The translations under genes and the position numbers were made by a program. From the NCBI RefSeq assembly GCF_020852195.1, contig NZ_JADZBI010000066.1, positions 1-43,608 on the forward strand: a stretch of 43,608 nt of DNA, in the 5' to 3' direction. The notes below the pieces were generated by a model. The model had not been told where the DNA came from and did not search any database. It saw nothing but the letters and a program-made list of their open reading frames with translations. This DNA is from Hyphomicrobium sp. Lineage in GTDB: Bacteria; Pseudomonadota; Alphaproteobacteria; Rhizobiales; Hyphomicrobiaceae. Within the stretch, counting starts at the first letter, position 1. Each line of letters begins with the position of its first letter. Shown one piece after another: positions 42,809-43,608 of the stretch.

Positions 42809-43608
42809 CTACGAGCCGATGCCGCGCTCGGATTCGAGCTTCCGGTAGGCGCGCTGGGTGTCGGTGATGTAGTCGCGCGCGATGGGAACCGCGTCGCGCT
42901 TCTTGGCAAGCTGCATGTGGAAGACGAGCTGGCTGCCGGTGCGGAACATCATCTCGGCGCTCACCAGGTAGAACTCCCACATGCGGCAGAAGCGCTCGTC
43001 ATACATCTCGGCGACCTTGGCGCGGTTAGCCTGGAAGCGGCTCTCCCAGTGCGCCAGCGTCTTGGCGTAGTGCAGGCGCAGGAACTCGAGATCAGTGACC
43101 CAGAGGCTGTTCTGCTCCACGGCCGTGAACACCTCCGACAGCGCCGGCGAGTAGGCGCCCGGGAAGATGTATTTCCGAAGCCACGGGCTCGCGGTGCCGG
43201 GCGGACTCATGTGACCGATCGAGTGCAGCAGCATGACGCCGTCGTCGGTGAGGAGGTCGTTCACCTTGGCGAAGAACTCGTTGTAGTGGTGCACGCCCAC
43301 ATGCTCGAACATGCCGACCGAGACGATGCGGTCGAAGCGCTCGGTCAAGTCGCGGTAGTCGCGCAGCTCGAAGCGGACGCGGTCTGCGACGCCGAGCTGC
43401 TTGGCCTTCTCGTTGGCGAGCTTGCACTGCTCCTTGGAGAGCGTGACGCCGACCGCCTTGATGTCGGCCATGCGCGCGAGATAGAGCACCATGTCGCCCC
43501 AGCCGGAGCCGATGTCGAGCACCTTCTGGCCGGGCTTGAGGTCGAGCTTCGAGGCGATGAGCCGCAGCTTGTTTTGCTGCGCCTCCTCCAGCGTGTTGTC
43601 GTCGGAGA
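42809..43608 (-). CDS. cyclopropane-fatty-acyl-phospholipid synthase-like methyltransferase, partial
   Basis: The C-terminal 265 residues of a SAM-dependent methyltransferase of the cyclopropane fatty acid synthase family. The frame enters from the window edge. The SAM site VLDIGSGWGDMVLYLA is followed by GVTLSKEQCKLANEKA, DRIVSVGMFEHVG (catalytic and bicarbonate-binding region in Cfa), FIFPGAY-type YIFPGAYSPALS, and the end block FRTGSQLVFHMQLAKKRDAV. Cfa enzymes add a methylene group to double bonds of membrane phospholipids. The N-terminal lipid-binding part lies outside the window, so Cfa itself cannot be told from related mycolic-type or CfaB paralogues. The stop follows LESERGIGS. Confidence 0.93.
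   Translation of the reverse strand, partial: SDDNTLEEAQQNKLRLIASKLDLKPGQKVLDIGSGWGDMVLYLARMADIKAVGVTLSKEQCKLANEKAKQLGVADRVRFELRDYRDLTERFDRIVSVGMFEHVGVHHYNEFFAKVNDLLTDDGVMLLHSIGHMSPPGTASPWLRKYIFPGAYSPALSEVFTAVEQNSLWVTDLEFLRLHYAKTLAHWESRFQANRAKVAEMYDERFCRMWEFYLVSAEMMFRTGSQLVFHMQLAKKRDAVPIARDYITDTQRAYRKLESERGIGS

Overview
The window is GC-rich chromosomal DNA from an alphaproteobacterium, most likely a member of the Hyphomicrobiales (Rhizobiales). The evidence is the gene content: an LsrB-type LysR regulator near trxB, split leuC/leuD, def-fmt-truA, a PabB-PabC fusion, a DUF1217 protein, a folE-motif (THF-II) leader candidate, and an initiator tRNA with the A29:U41 anticodon-stem variant reported in rhizobia. 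Family and genus cannot be set from sequence reading alone. No prophage, transposase, integrase, CRISPR array or rRNA operon is visible. The island-like material is limited to short palindromic repeats.

Layout. 1-4.8 kb (minus strand): the end of a leucine-biosynthesis block, leuC to leuD, interrupted by two HExxH zincin-type genes and a helical hypothetical, with the LysR regulator upstream. 5-10.8 kb: an SMP-30-like lipoprotein, trxB, an alpha/beta hydrolase, a HxlR regulator with an FMN reductase, then map-radC. 11-15.5 kb (minus): rplS with an unusual C-terminal helix-hairpin-helix extension and a clear terminator, a CPA2 (Kef-type) antiporter, TerB and a secreted alpha/beta hydrolase. 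15.7-17.8 kb (plus): a candidate tetrahydrofolate riboswitch, folE, a short-chain dehydrogenase and a universal stress protein. 17.8-20.5 kb (minus): def-fmt-(small exported protein)-truA. 20.6-26.4 kb: a RimB-like protease, a glycosyltransferase, a MATE exporter, recR, and AraC and MarR regulators, with extragenic palindromes between genes. 26.6-35 kb: a six-repeat DUF1217 protein, a GntR/UTRA regulator behind a site-rich leader, a TadE/TadG pair, a duplicated TPR protein and a LuxR-type regulator. 36-43.6 kb: initiator tRNA, a terminator-bearing leader, PabBC, small membrane and secreted proteins, hrpB carrying an in-frame palindromic repeat, a DUF2147 protein and the C-terminal part of a cyclopropane fatty acid synthase-like methyltransferase.

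Functional links. folE and pabBC feed the pterin and p-aminobenzoate branches of folate synthesis, and each has a structured 5' leader. def, fmt and the initiator tRNA form the formyl-methionine cycle, and map removes the methionine afterwards. The items most worth a second look are the RplS-HhH fusion, the folE leader, the hrpB repeat insertion, the variant initiator tRNA, the DUF1217 repeat protein with its regulatory neighbourhood, and the lone plus-strand terminator ahead of pabBC. I found no convincing wholly new multi-gene system.
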